Assembly: GCA_903874975.1 (NCBI GenBank)
Contig: CAIQUL010000043.1
Location: forward strand, 1 to 53,620
DNA length: 53,620 nucleotides
Source of the DNA: an uncultured Chthoniobacter sp.
Lineage (GTDB): Bacteria > Verrucomicrobiota > Verrucomicrobiia > Chthoniobacterales > Chthoniobacteraceae
Direction: 5' to 3'
The notes below the pieces were generated by a model that searched no databases, was not told the origin of the DNA, and saw nothing but the letters and a program-made list of their open reading frames with translations. Position numbers and translations under genes: made by a program. This document shows, in pieces, positions 26,391-34,777 of this stretch; within the stretch, counting starts at the first letter, position 1; each line of letters opens with the position of its first letter.

Positions 26391-27022
26391 TGGACTACGA
26401 ATTCAGAGAAAAATATCTTCGTGACGAGGTCCGACTTCACCGCCTGGTTGATGTTCGCCATCAAATCATTGCGGACCACATTCTTTGCCCCCGGTTGCTC
26501 GAGGTCGGCCAGCGTACGCGAACCGAGAACTGTGCTTGCCACATCGAGGAGCTGCTTCTTGTTCTTTTCGACAACTTCCTTGAGATCAGCGTTGTCGCTG
26601 TAAATGGTAAAGCTGGCTTTGAGGTAGCGCGTCCCCATCGTTCCAGAAAGATTCACGACGACGCTTTCGAAATCATACGTTCCCTGACCACCGGCAACGC
26701 TGCCCTTCCCATGTCCACCTTTGGCCTCCGCCTTGCCGTGCCCGCCCTTCGCCTCAGCCTTGCCGTGTCCACCTTTCGCTTCCGCCTTGCCCTGCCCGTC
26801 ATTGGTTTCACCACCACCGTGTCCATCTTTCCCGGCGGCGGCCTCGGTGTTCTGCTCCTGGACGACCGCGCGGACTTTGGGCAGGATCACGAATTGCGCC
26901 ACCCCATAAGTGATCCCCGGCATGAGCACGAGCATCGCGATGACGGGCGCCCAGACATTCGGCGGCTTGGCCGCCTTGGCTGCTCCGTCCTTCGCTTCCG
27001 GTGCGGGTTCTGGATTAGACAT
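26387..27022 (-). CDS. fliL: Stator-associated protein FliL with a repeated linker
   Basis: 211 residues. A short cytoplasmic tail and one membrane helix (about 23-46) are followed by a periplasmic linker with a nine-residue unit (KAEAKGGHG) repeated three times. The FliL domain follows (TYDFESVVVNLSGTMGTRYLKASFTIY, ending FFSEFVVQ). FliL rings surround the stator and influence torque. The His/Lys/Gly linker is unusual. It follows flgE by 31 bases. Confidence 0.9.
   Translation of the reverse strand: MSNPEPAPEAKDGAAKAAKPPNVWAPVIAMLVLMPGITYGVAQFVILPKVRAVVQEQNTEAAAGKDGHGGGETNDGQGKAEAKGGHGKAEAKGGHGKAEAKGGHGKGSVAGGQGTYDFESVVVNLSGTMGTRYLKASFTIYSDNADLKEVVEKNKKQLLDVASTVLGSRTLADLEQPGAKNVVRNDLMANINQAVKSDLVTKIFFSEFVVQ
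26703..26797 (-). repeat. 27-bp tandem repeat in fliL
   Basis: About three and a half copies of a 27-base unit encoding KAEAKGGHG in the periplasmic linker of FliL. The copies differ at several third positions, so the array is not brand new, but its unit number could vary between strains. Confidence 0.75.
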
Positions 27023-27053
27023 ACAAAAGTTACTCCTTAGTTGCGGTGAACAG

Positions 27054-28040
27054 TTACCGCTTCAGGTTGATCACTTCCTCAAGCATGGAGTCAGCGACCG
27101 TGATGACCCGCGATCCCGCCTGGAAGCTGCGCTGCACGACAATCATGTCTGCGAACTCCTGACTCAGATCGACATTGGATAACTCCAGCGTCCCGACCTC
27201 GATCCGCCCCAGTCCGTTCGTGGCCGGCGAGTTGATGGCTTCGGAAAGAGAAATGCCCTGAACGGGGCCGGCCGCTTCCAATCCGCTGAACAGATTTTTT
27301 CCCTCGCGGGTCAGCGCGTTCGGATCATTGAAATGCTGCAACAAGACGCGCCCGCGAATGAAGGCATCGCCATTCGAGAGTCCGATGATCACGTTACCCA
27401 GTTGGTCAACCGTGAAGGACCGCATCGTTGGTTTGCCGGCCGTGACCTGAGCATCCGTGAAAGCGCCGCCCGTGCTGTTGGTCAGACCGATGCCGATGTT
27501 CACATTGAAATCAATTTGTATATCTCCAACCGCGGCTGGCGTGGTCGCGGTCTTCGTGTAGGTCAGAACGCCGGCGACATCGGTGGCATCATAGGTTGCC
27601 GCACCGTCCGAAAGACCCTGAATGCGGAAGCCATCATTGGTGACAAGAAAGCCCAGATCGTCCAACCGGAAGTCCCCCGAGCGGGAGGCATAATCCACGT
27701 TGTTCACGGTGTCTTTGACACGGAAGAATCCGTTGCCAGAAATTCCGAAGTCAGTATTCGAGCCGGTACTGGTGAGAGTTCCCTGCGAAAAGTTCGACGA
27801 TACTCCGGAGAGTTGCACACCCGTCCCGATCTGGACCGAGGGCACGTTCGACCCGACTCCCGCCGCGACCGCCGGCGCGGCTTGCTGCAAGAGATTGCTG
27901 AAACCATCGGTGTACTCGGACCGCGAGTTCTTGAAGCCCGTGGTATTCACGTTGGCGATGTTGTTTGAAATGACCTGAATGCTTTGCGAGAACGTGTTGA
28001 GCGCGCTCACACCTGCGTTAAGTGTTCCGACGAGTGACAT
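27054..28040 (-). CDS. flgE: Flagellar hook protein FlgE
   Basis: 328 residues. The N terminus (MSLVGTLNAGVSALNTFSQ; NNIANVNTTGFKNSRSEYTDGFSNL) and the C terminus (LSNVDLSQEFADMIVVQRSFQAGSRVITVADSMLEEVINLKR) are diagnostic, with FlgE-type central beta domains between. It is short for a hook protein, so the hook surface domains are reduced. It follows flgD by 48 bases. Confidence 0.95.
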   Translation of the reverse strand: MSLVGTLNAGVSALNTFSQSIQVISNNIANVNTTGFKNSRSEYTDGFSNLLQQAAPAVAAGVGSNVPSVQIGTGVQLSGVSSNFSQGTLTSTGSNTDFGISGNGFFRVKDTVNNVDYASRSGDFRLDDLGFLVTNDGFRIQGLSDGAATYDATDVAGVLTYTKTATTPAAVGDIQIDFNVNIGIGLTNSTGGAFTDAQVTAGKPTMRSFTVDQLGNVIIGLSNGDAFIRGRVLLQHFNDPNALTREGKNLFSGLEAAGPVQGISLSEAINSPATNGLGRIEVGTLELSNVDLSQEFADMIVVQRSFQAGSRVITVADSMLEEVINLKR

Positions 28041-28088
28041 AGGATTGGTTTTCTAGTGCGTGGTGGATCGAGAGAGAAATTGAGCGAC

Positions 28089-28520
28089 TTAGGCAGCCGG
28101 TTGACTAGTGATGCGGGTGACCTTGGCCGGGTCGTAGCTGCCCGTGCCGATCATCAGTCGCGGTGCGCCATCGACGAGCTTGATGGCCGTGACCTCGCCT
28201 GTGACATCGTCGCCGTCGGTGGTCAGCGTCACCACTTTTCCCAAATAGTCCTGGGCCGAGCTGAGGCGCTGGCCGGAACTAAAGGTCTCGAAATTCTTTG
28301 AGAGAGCCCGCATTTCCTGCAGCGAAGTGAAGCTGGCCATCTGCGAGATGAACTGGGTGTCCTCCATCGGCTTCATCGGATCCTGCGTTTGGAGCTGGAC
28401 GGTCAGCAGCTTGAGGAAGTCGTCCACGTCGAGCGTCTGCTTGCCGGTGGGAATGGCGGCGGTCGCGGGATCGAGGAAATCCACCTTGCTGCGCGTGGAA
28501 AGGATGTTGGAGAGGTCCAT
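28089..28520 (-). CDS. flgD: Hook cap / scaffolding protein FlgD
   Basis: 143 residues. The conserved N-terminal half is intact (LDVDDFLKLLTVQLQTQDPMKPMEDTQFISQMASFTSLQEM) and a short beta part (GKVVTLTTDGDDVTGEV) follows. The Ig-like and tudor-like domains of enterobacterial FlgD are reduced. It is needed for hook polymerisation. It sits between fliK (five bases) and flgE. Confidence 0.93.
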   Translation of the reverse strand: MDLSNILSTRSKVDFLDPATAAIPTGKQTLDVDDFLKLLTVQLQTQDPMKPMEDTQFISQMASFTSLQEMRALSKNFETFSSGQRLSSAQDYLGKVVTLTTDGDDVTGEVTAIKLVDGAPRLMIGTGSYDPAKVTRITSQPAA

Positions 28521-28525
28521 AGAGG

Positions 28526-30799
28526 TCAGGCGTAGAGCTGAATCCCAGCGGGTGCGGTGAGGGTGGGGCCGGAAACTGTCGAGCGACGCGGAGCGCCACG
28601 TCCCGGCGTATTCGCTGCGGCAAAGGCTTCGGCCTGCGCCTGGCTGAAAGCACGCTCCCGGCCTTCCCGCTGACGCTGGTTGAGGTCGTTCATGCCGGAT
28701 TGGGAGTTGGGAGATTCGAAAACCGGCGTGGTCACCCGCGTGGTGCGATCGGAATTCCTGTCGGAGAATTGCGCCCAGTTTTGCTCAATGGCCCGCCGAA
28801 GATCCTGCGAATCGGTGAGAAAGACCGGTTTCACTTCGCCGTTTGCAAGGTGCAGGCGCACCGTCAACTCTTGGCCGGCCTCAAGGCGGACCTGCACCTC
28901 CACACGCTCCTGCCCCGTGACCCGCAGACGCTCCGCCGCTTCGACCGTCCGATTCACAATCGTCTCCACATCCGTCCGGGTAATGGCGGTCGGCTCGGAG
29001 GTCGCCGGTGCTGGCGTGGTGAGGGGATTCCCAAAAGTCGGCGCGAGCGCTGTCACTTCGCGCGGCTGCTGCTGAAAGGTAGATTTTTCCTCCTGCCGGG
29101 CGTCCGCTTCGGGCTGATTTTGAAACGGCGAATCGCTCGCCGGATGCGCCCCGATCGTAGGTGTCGCGGGTTCGGCGGCGTTCAAATTTGCCGCTGGCCC
29201 CGGCGTCTTGGGCTCGGGCACGCGGGGTTGGAGAGTGGCTGGCATGACACGCTCTTGCGTAGCAGCCGATGTGCCATCAGTGCTGATGGTTACAGGATTC
29301 TCGGCCGGAGTCATCCCGGCTCGAGCCGGACGCGTGGCCTGCCGGTTCTGGGGCTCAACCACCACGCCGTCCGGATGCAGCGGTCGCGTCGGTGCCTGGG
29401 TGCTGCGCGCTGTGGCTGGAGTGACGGCGGAAGCCGATGCCAGTGCCGCGCCGCGCTCCGAACCGATGATCTCAATTTCCACGCCCTCCGGAATGTCAGC
29501 GACCACAGTCTCCGCCGTCCGCGGGACAGCGCCTCGAAGCGCGGGCAGAGGCCGTTGCTCGTTAAGCGGAATACCGCGAGTGACGGACTCGGCTTCGAGC
29601 GGAGCAGGAAGCGCGGGCGCGGGATGGCTCTCAGCGAATTCACGGGTGAAGTTTTCACCAGCAAGCGGAGCCGATCGTGTGGGTGCGAGGCTGGTCTCGG
29701 GGATTTGCCCACCGAACGGAACCTCAGTCATCCCAACCACCGGAGTCGCGCTGTCTCGACCGACCGCGCTTTGTCCCGCCGATGGGACTGCGGAGCTAAG
29801 GACTTCGGCGCGCACAGGAGCCCGCCGAATCGCTGGAGCGCCCAGCAGCGCAGGATGGCTTGTCGTGGATGCAACAGCCGCCGGTTCCATCGGCAGCGTC
29901 GGCGGCGGCGTTGCGGCGGCGGTATTCAGGATTGGCTCTGCTTGCGGGATTGCCACGACTTCGCGCGGCCCCGCCGCAGGATCCTGGTGCGGAAAAATAG
30001 TCTCGGAAGCGTCGGCTGGTACATCCTCGGAAATCGTCTGCTCAACCACTGCCGCCGCCATCGGGAGTTTTGTCGCTTCGGGTGGAATCGTCCGCGGAAC
30101 CCGGTGCTCAACGACCGCACCCTCCTTCCGGTTCGGTGTCGGCGGTGGTGCACTCACCTGCCCATTTGGACTCGGCGCGGCGGCGGCCACCGGCACTGAA
30201 ACGACCGCCTCCCCCGCTGGAGCGGGCGGCCTTACCTCCTCGGTTCCGGGGAGAGAATTCTCTGCAAAAACAGACGCCGGCAGCCCATCCGGAATCGCCA
30301 CCGGCAAGGGCGGCGGCAGCGAAACCCGGTGCTCAACGACCGCACCCTCCTTCCGGTTCGGCGTCGGCGGTGGTGCACTCACCTGCCCATTTGGACTCGG
30401 CGCGGCGGCGGCCACCGGCACTGAAACGACCGACTCCCCCGCTGGAGTGGGCGGCCTTACCTCCTCGGTTCCGGGGAGAGAATTCTCTGCAAAAACAGAC
30501 GCCGGCAGCCCGTCCGGAATGGCCACCGGCAAGGGCGGCGGCAGCGTCGAAAACATCGCGACCAGCGTGGACACTTCCGCGCCGTTCTCCCCGGCGGGCC
30601 GAACCGGCGTGTCCGCCGGGGCTTCGGTTCCCTGCTCTCCCGCTTCCATCGGTGGATGGTGCGGGGTCGGAGAATTCCGTTCATCGAGTAGATTCTCGAA
30701 TGAGAATCCCGGCGCTGCCTGATTCGGCGCGGCGTCGGCGCGGGCGCGCGGCTGGCCAGCGTCCATGGGTTTTACGGGCAGGAGATTGATGGCATCCAT
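28526..30799 (-). CDS. fliK: Flagellar hook-length control protein FliK
   Basis: 757 residues, very long for FliK. The first 600 residues are Pro/Ala/Thr/Glu-rich and disordered, the ruler part. The C-terminal Flg_hook domain (about 625-715; VQVRLEAGQELTVRLHLANG, then LRRAIEQNWAQ) switches export specificity through FlhB. Residues 86-160 are repeated almost exactly at 161-235. It lies between the MotE-like gene (three bases) and flgD (five bases). Confidence 0.9.
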   Translation of the reverse strand: MDAINLLPVKPMDAGQPRARADAAPNQAAPGFSFENLLDERNSPTPHHPPMEAGEQGTEAPADTPVRPAGENGAEVSTLVAMFSTLPPPLPVAIPDGLPASVFAENSLPGTEEVRPPTPAGESVVSVPVAAAAPSPNGQVSAPPPTPNRKEGAVVEHRVSLPPPLPVAIPDGLPASVFAENSLPGTEEVRPPAPAGEAVVSVPVAAAAPSPNGQVSAPPPTPNRKEGAVVEHRVPRTIPPEATKLPMAAAVVEQTISEDVPADASETIFPHQDPAAGPREVVAIPQAEPILNTAAATPPPTLPMEPAAVASTTSHPALLGAPAIRRAPVRAEVLSSAVPSAGQSAVGRDSATPVVGMTEVPFGGQIPETSLAPTRSAPLAGENFTREFAESHPAPALPAPLEAESVTRGIPLNEQRPLPALRGAVPRTAETVVADIPEGVEIEIIGSERGAALASASAVTPATARSTQAPTRPLHPDGVVVEPQNRQATRPARAGMTPAENPVTISTDGTSAATQERVMPATLQPRVPEPKTPGPAANLNAAEPATPTIGAHPASDSPFQNQPEADARQEEKSTFQQQPREVTALAPTFGNPLTTPAPATSEPTAITRTDVETIVNRTVEAAERLRVTGQERVEVQVRLEAGQELTVRLHLANGEVKPVFLTDSQDLRRAIEQNWAQFSDRNSDRTTRVTTPVFESPNSQSGMNDLNQRQREGRERAFSQAQAEAFAAANTPGRGAPRRSTVSGPTLTAPAGIQLYA
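30098..30546 (-). repeat. 225-bp tandem duplication inside fliK
   Basis: Two abutting copies (30098-30322 and 30323-30546) are nearly identical at DNA level, with only a few base changes. The unit is in frame and adds 75 residues to the FliK ruler region. The near identity of the copies, including third positions, points to a recent event. Confidence 0.92.
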
Positions 30800-30801
30800 A
30801 C

Positions 30802-31410
30802 TTATGAGGTTCCTTTGGGGGCTGTTTTCAGCAGCCGAAGCTTGTCGCTGATGCGAGCGGCGCGCCGCGCCATCGTTTCCTCGCCGGGGCGGTCCCCGGA
30901 TTTCGCCATCTCCCCGAGAATCGGCCCCACGCGATCCACCTTCATCATCGCGAGAATTTTGACTGCCGAGTTCTCGTCCATCTCGCGGAGAATCGCCACG
31001 GCCGCCCCGGGGTTCATCACGCTGTAGGTTTGCGCGAGGGTCTTCAGATTTTTGACTTCCTGCACCTCGATTTCGACCACGCGCTGGTTGATCTCATCGC
31101 GCAGCGCCTTGATCTCAAGACGCTTTTTCTCCAACTCCGCGGCCTCCGCGGCGGTCTGAGTCTGCTGGGCCAGCGCGTTCTTCTGCTCGGTGGCCAGCTT
31201 CTCCCGCTCCACCGCCAGCTCTTTGAAAAGGCTGTCCATCGCCTCGGTCTTAAAGCTCCAGAGGCGCGGTGGGAGTTCGATCTGCGCCTCATGCACGCGC
31301 GCCGGGGGCGCGATTCCCGAGACGGCCGGAACCAGTAGCGCGACCGTGGTGACGATGCTCATGACGCCGCCGAGCAGGGCGAGAACCCAGGGTGAGGCTA
31401 GCATCTTCAT
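30802..31410 (-). CDS. MotE-like protein (MgtE_N-type domain), FliK neighbour
   Basis: 202 residues: an N-terminal membrane helix (ALLGGVMSIVTTVALLVPAV), a long coiled coil (about 55-120, rich in Glu/Lys/Gln) and a C-terminal MgtE N-like domain (LAQTYSVMNPGAAVAILREMDENSAVKILAMMKVDRVGPILGEM). This is the architecture of MotE/YlxF, a periplasmic chaperone of stator proteins in other bacteria. It overlaps fliJ by four bases, the usual fliJ-motE-fliK order. Confidence 0.8.
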   Translation of the reverse strand: MKMLASPWVLALLGGVMSIVTTVALLVPAVSGIAPPARVHEAQIELPPRLWSFKTEAMDSLFKELAVEREKLATEQKNALAQQTQTAAEAAELEKKRLEIKALRDEINQRVVEIEVQEVKNLKTLAQTYSVMNPGAAVAILREMDENSAVKILAMMKVDRVGPILGEMAKSGDRPGEETMARRAARISDKLRLLKTAPKGTS

Positions 31411-31865
31411 ACGCTCACCTCCCGTAGTCCGAGACCGTAGCGCGCCGTGATCATGTCACCGACCGTCGCTTCCTCCGCTTTGGCGGACTCCGCTTTCCAC
31501 GCAGCCTGCTGTTTCTCTTTCAGCCGTGTCAGAGCCTCGCGCCGACGACGGGCGACGAGCATCGCCTCGCGGCGCTCGGTCACCATTTTCTCGATCATGG
31601 CCATCTCCGCCGCGCACCGCTCGCAGCGGCCCTGCTGCTGCTTGAGCGCGTTGAGATAAACCAACTGGTGCTGGCGATTCGACACGCCTTCGCGGGCCGT
31701 GCGCAGCGTTGCGTGATACGCCTCCAGCGTCGCGCGTTCCTGATTGACGGTCGCCTCGGCCCGCGCCCTCGCCTGAAGCACCTGGGCGTAAGCTTCACGG
31801 GCCTGATCTTCCTCGCGTGTGCGGACGGTCAGGACGGACTCGAGGCGGTAGCGGAACAGTTTCAT
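31407..31865 (-). CDS. fliJ: Flagellar export protein FliJ
   Basis: 152 residues, an almost unbroken antiparallel coiled coil starting MKLFRYRLESVLTVRTREEDQAREAYAQ, the FliJ start pattern. FliJ is the stalk of the FliI ATPase and links it to FlhA. It overlaps fliI and the MotE-like gene by four bases each. Confidence 0.9.
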   Translation of the reverse strand: MKLFRYRLESVLTVRTREEDQAREAYAQVLQARARAEATVNQERATLEAYHATLRTAREGVSNRQHQLVYLNALKQQQGRCERCAAEMAMIEKMVTERREAMLVARRRREALTRLKEKQQAAWKAESAKAEEATVGDMITARYGLGLREVSV

Positions 31866-33199
31866 TGCAGGAGTAAGCCAAGCTGGTCGAGTGCCGCGCG
31901 CCGGGGCACGAGTTCCTCCACGGATTGGCGGAGAAAGCCGTTCAGACCGCCTTGTTTGGCAACGGCGAGATCAAGTCGCGGATTGGTCCCTTTCACGTAT
32001 GCGCCGATGCTGATGAGATCCTCGTTCCTGCGATAAAGCGCCAAAAGATCGCGCGCATTTCCCGCCACCTGCTGCTCGCCGGGCGAGGTTACGTCGCGCA
32101 CGAGACGGCTCACACTTTCGAGCACGTCGATGGCGGGAAAATGATTAGCCGTAGCTAGCGCCCGCGTGAGCACGATGTGGCCATCGAGGATGCCGCGAAC
32201 GGCATCGGCGATCGGCTCGTTCATATCGTCGCCATCCACGAGTACCGTGTAAAAGGCGGTGATCGAACCGCGCTCCGCCCCGCCGGTGCGCTCGAGCAGA
32301 CGGGGCAGCAGCGCGAAAACGGACGGCGTATAGCCGCGGCTGCTGGGCGTCTCGCCCACCGCCAGGCCGATCTCCCGCTGCGCCATCGCGAACCGTGTGA
32401 CCGAGTCCATCATGAAAAGCACCTTTTTCCCAGCGTCGCGAAAATGCTCCGCGATGGTGGTCGCGAGCATGGCCGCCCGGAGCCGGACCAGCGCCGATTG
32501 ATCGGACGTGGAGCAGACGACGACCGAACGCTTCAGCCCCTCCACACCGAGATCCTTTTCGATGAATTCGCGCAACTCGCGACCACGCTCACCGATCAGC
32601 GCGATGACGTTCACGTCGCTCTCTGCGCCGCGCGCCATCATCCCGAGCAGCGTCGATTTACCCACGCCGCTGCCCGCGAAAATACCGACGCGCTGACCAA
32701 GCCCCACCGGGGTGAAGGCGTCGATCGCACGCACGCCCGTGGCCATCGGCTCGCTGATGCGCTGCCTGCGGAGGGCGTTCGGCGGAGCGCTGTGCAAGGA
32801 AGGACGCCGCTCGCAGACCAGCGGGCCGAGCCCGTCCATCGGTTGCCCGAGTCCGTCGATCGTGCGGCCGAGCAGGCCGAACCCGACCGGGGCCGAGGCG
32901 GCAAAGGCCGAGGCGAAAACCTCGCTGCCGGCACGGAGATTGTGCGTCTCGCCGAGCGGCATGAGGAGGAGTCGCTGATCGCGAAAGCCGACGACCTCCG
33001 CATGAATCGGCGCATCGCCGCACCGCGCGTGAATCTCACACACCTCACCGAGCGCGAGGTTCGGTCCTTCGGATTCAATGATCAGCCCCGCTACGCGAAC
33101 GACATGACCCACGCGTTGGACCGGACGCTCCGCGCGCAGACGCTCGCGGAACCGGGCGACGAGCTGCCCCGCATCGGAGATCGCTGGGTTCGCGCTCAT
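31862..33199 (-). CDS. fliI: Flagellum-specific ATPase FliI
   Basis: 445 residues, F1-beta-like. P-loop GSGVGKST at 176-183, GERGRELREFIE, Walker B VLFMMDSVTRFAMAQREIGLAVGE, and the substrate-binding motif FALLPRLLERTG. It drives unfolding and loading of export substrates at the gate. It overlaps fliH and fliJ by four bases. Confidence 0.97.
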   Translation of the reverse strand: MSANPAISDAGQLVARFRERLRAERPVQRVGHVVRVAGLIIESEGPNLALGEVCEIHARCGDAPIHAEVVGFRDQRLLLMPLGETHNLRAGSEVFASAFAASAPVGFGLLGRTIDGLGQPMDGLGPLVCERRPSLHSAPPNALRRQRISEPMATGVRAIDAFTPVGLGQRVGIFAGSGVGKSTLLGMMARGAESDVNVIALIGERGRELREFIEKDLGVEGLKRSVVVCSTSDQSALVRLRAAMLATTIAEHFRDAGKKVLFMMDSVTRFAMAQREIGLAVGETPSSRGYTPSVFALLPRLLERTGGAERGSITAFYTVLVDGDDMNEPIADAVRGILDGHIVLTRALATANHFPAIDVLESVSRLVRDVTSPGEQQVAGNARDLLALYRRNEDLISIGAYVKGTNPRLDLAVAKQGGLNGFLRQSVEELVPRRAALDQLGLLLQ

Positions 33200-33774
33200 T
33201 TCAGAAAGCTCTCCACGGTGCGCAACTTCGTCGCGAGGCGGCCATCGACGACGCCGAAACGGCTGCGCACGATGCAGTCGCCGGGTTGCAGTTCCGGGTT
33301 CGCGCGAAACGAAATCGCCGGATGCTTCGTCCGGAAATCCTCCTCATAACCGGCAATCAAACCGAGGTCGTGCTGCGCCAGCTGAATCTCAACCGGCTCA
33401 CCGCTCGGTTCGATCTCGGCGAGCACATCCCGGGTGATGCCCAGCACTAGGTCCCGGTCAAAGTCGGTCTTCGCGAGGATGCGCGCCACCGCCTCCATGG
33501 TGAGTTCGGGAATCATCTCGTGGAGCTGCTTCGCCAGCAGATCATGCTGACTGGCGACCGCCACAAACGTCTGCGTCTGCAAATGCACCATCTCGCTGCG
33601 CTGCTCCAGCATCTGCCGCTCGATCAGCCGCCCGGCTTCCTCCGTGCCGCGCTGGTACGCCTCGCGCTTGGCCGCTTCCATCTGCTCCTCCGTGAAAACG
33701 GTCCGCGGTTTCGCCCCGAGCAAGACGACCCCACGCAGCGGCGCGCCGATCTTGATGATGCTATCCGCTGGCAT
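33196..33774 (-). CDS. fliH: Flagellar assembly protein FliH
   Basis: 192 residues. A helical N-terminal half with Glu/Gln-rich coiled coil (FTEEQMEAAKREAYQRGTEEAGRLIE) is followed by a V/A-ATPase E-subunit-like domain ending IVRSRFGVVDGRLATKLRTVESFL. It regulates FliI. The frame is open to 34098, but ATG 33774 has a strong GGAGGAGG ribosome site and begins the homologous part. It overlaps fliG by 14 bases. Confidence 0.92.
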   Translation of the reverse strand: MPADSIIKIGAPLRGVVLLGAKPRTVFTEEQMEAAKREAYQRGTEEAGRLIERQMLEQRSEMVHLQTQTFVAVASQHDLLAKQLHEMIPELTMEAVARILAKTDFDRDLVLGITRDVLAEIEPSGEPVEIQLAQHDLGLIAGYEEDFRTKHPAISFRANPELQPGDCIVRSRFGVVDGRLATKLRTVESFLK

Positions 33775-34771
33775 TCTCGTCGCCTCCTCCATCAATGGTG
33801 ATTTCTTCGGACTCTTCGAGTTTGCGAACGACTTCGATGATCTTGTTCTGCGCGGCTTCCACTTCCTTCGCTTTGGGCTGGCTGAGCATTTCGATTTCCT
33901 CCGCCAGCCCCTGGGCCGCGCGTTTCGACATCGCCGCCAGCATCGCCGTGGTGATCGCCGGGCGCGCTGTTTTGAGCGCGAGCGGGAGGCAGGAGGCATC
34001 GACTTCGCGCAGGACACGCTGAAGATCGGCGGTCGTGAGTCGGCTGAGGTCGTCGAAGCTGAAAACCATTTTGCGGATGGCCGCCCCGAGCGGTGCATTG
34101 CGCTCTTCGACTTTGATCAGCAGGTTCTTCCGCATTTCCTTGTCGAGAGCGTTGAGAATCTCCGCGCAGGCTTTCACCCCGCCGCTCCGGTTGAGGCCCT
34201 GCTGCATGGCCCGGCGGTCGATGTGCTGGTTCAGGTTTTTCGCCACCTTGTGGATGCTGTCGCGCGAGGTCGCATCCATCGCGCCCAGCCGCTCCACCAC
34301 TTCCTCCCGCACTTCCGGCGTAAGCATCCCCACGATCTCCGCCGCCTTCGCCGTATCCATGCAGGAAAGGACAAACGCGATGGTCTGCGGCTGCTCGGAT
34401 TTCACGAGGTTGAAGACCTGCTGACCGTCCATCTGGCGGATTTCATCGTTCGCCTCGGAGCGCGTCGCCGGTTCGCAGCGGCTGAGAATGGATGACGCCG
34501 TGTAGTCGCCTTTGGCCAGTTCCAGCGCCGCGTGAGTGAAGCCGAGTCCGCCCAAAGTGGACCGTGCGCCTTCTTTCACGACACCGGCGAACTCGTCCAT
34601 GACCTCGCGCTGTACGGCGGTCGGGATGAGCGGCATGCCCATCATTTCGCGGCAGATCGGCTCGAGCTGCACGGTGTCAAAACTCTTCATCACATCCCCA
34701 GCCGCTTCTGGCCCGATGGTGATCAGAAACGCCGCGATCTTTTGGACCTTGTTGAGTTTCGCGTATTCCAT
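33761..34771 (-). CDS. fliG: Flagellar motor switch protein FliG
   Basis: 336 residues with N, middle (SEQPQTIAFVLSCMD, akin to EHPQ) and C-terminal torque domains (NAPLGAAIRKMVFSFDDLSRLTTADLQRVLREVD). It connects FliF to the C-ring and meets MotA. It follows fliF by six bases. Confidence 0.96.
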   Translation of the reverse strand: MEYAKLNKVQKIAAFLITIGPEAAGDVMKSFDTVQLEPICREMMGMPLIPTAVQREVMDEFAGVVKEGARSTLGGLGFTHAALELAKGDYTASSILSRCEPATRSEANDEIRQMDGQQVFNLVKSEQPQTIAFVLSCMDTAKAAEIVGMLTPEVREEVVERLGAMDATSRDSIHKVAKNLNQHIDRRAMQQGLNRSGGVKACAEILNALDKEMRKNLLIKVEERNAPLGAAIRKMVFSFDDLSRLTTADLQRVLREVDASCLPLALKTARPAITTAMLAAMSKRAAQGLAEEIEMLSQPKAKEVEAAQNKIIEVVRKLEESEEITIDGGGDENASG

Positions 34772-34777
34772 GGCCCG

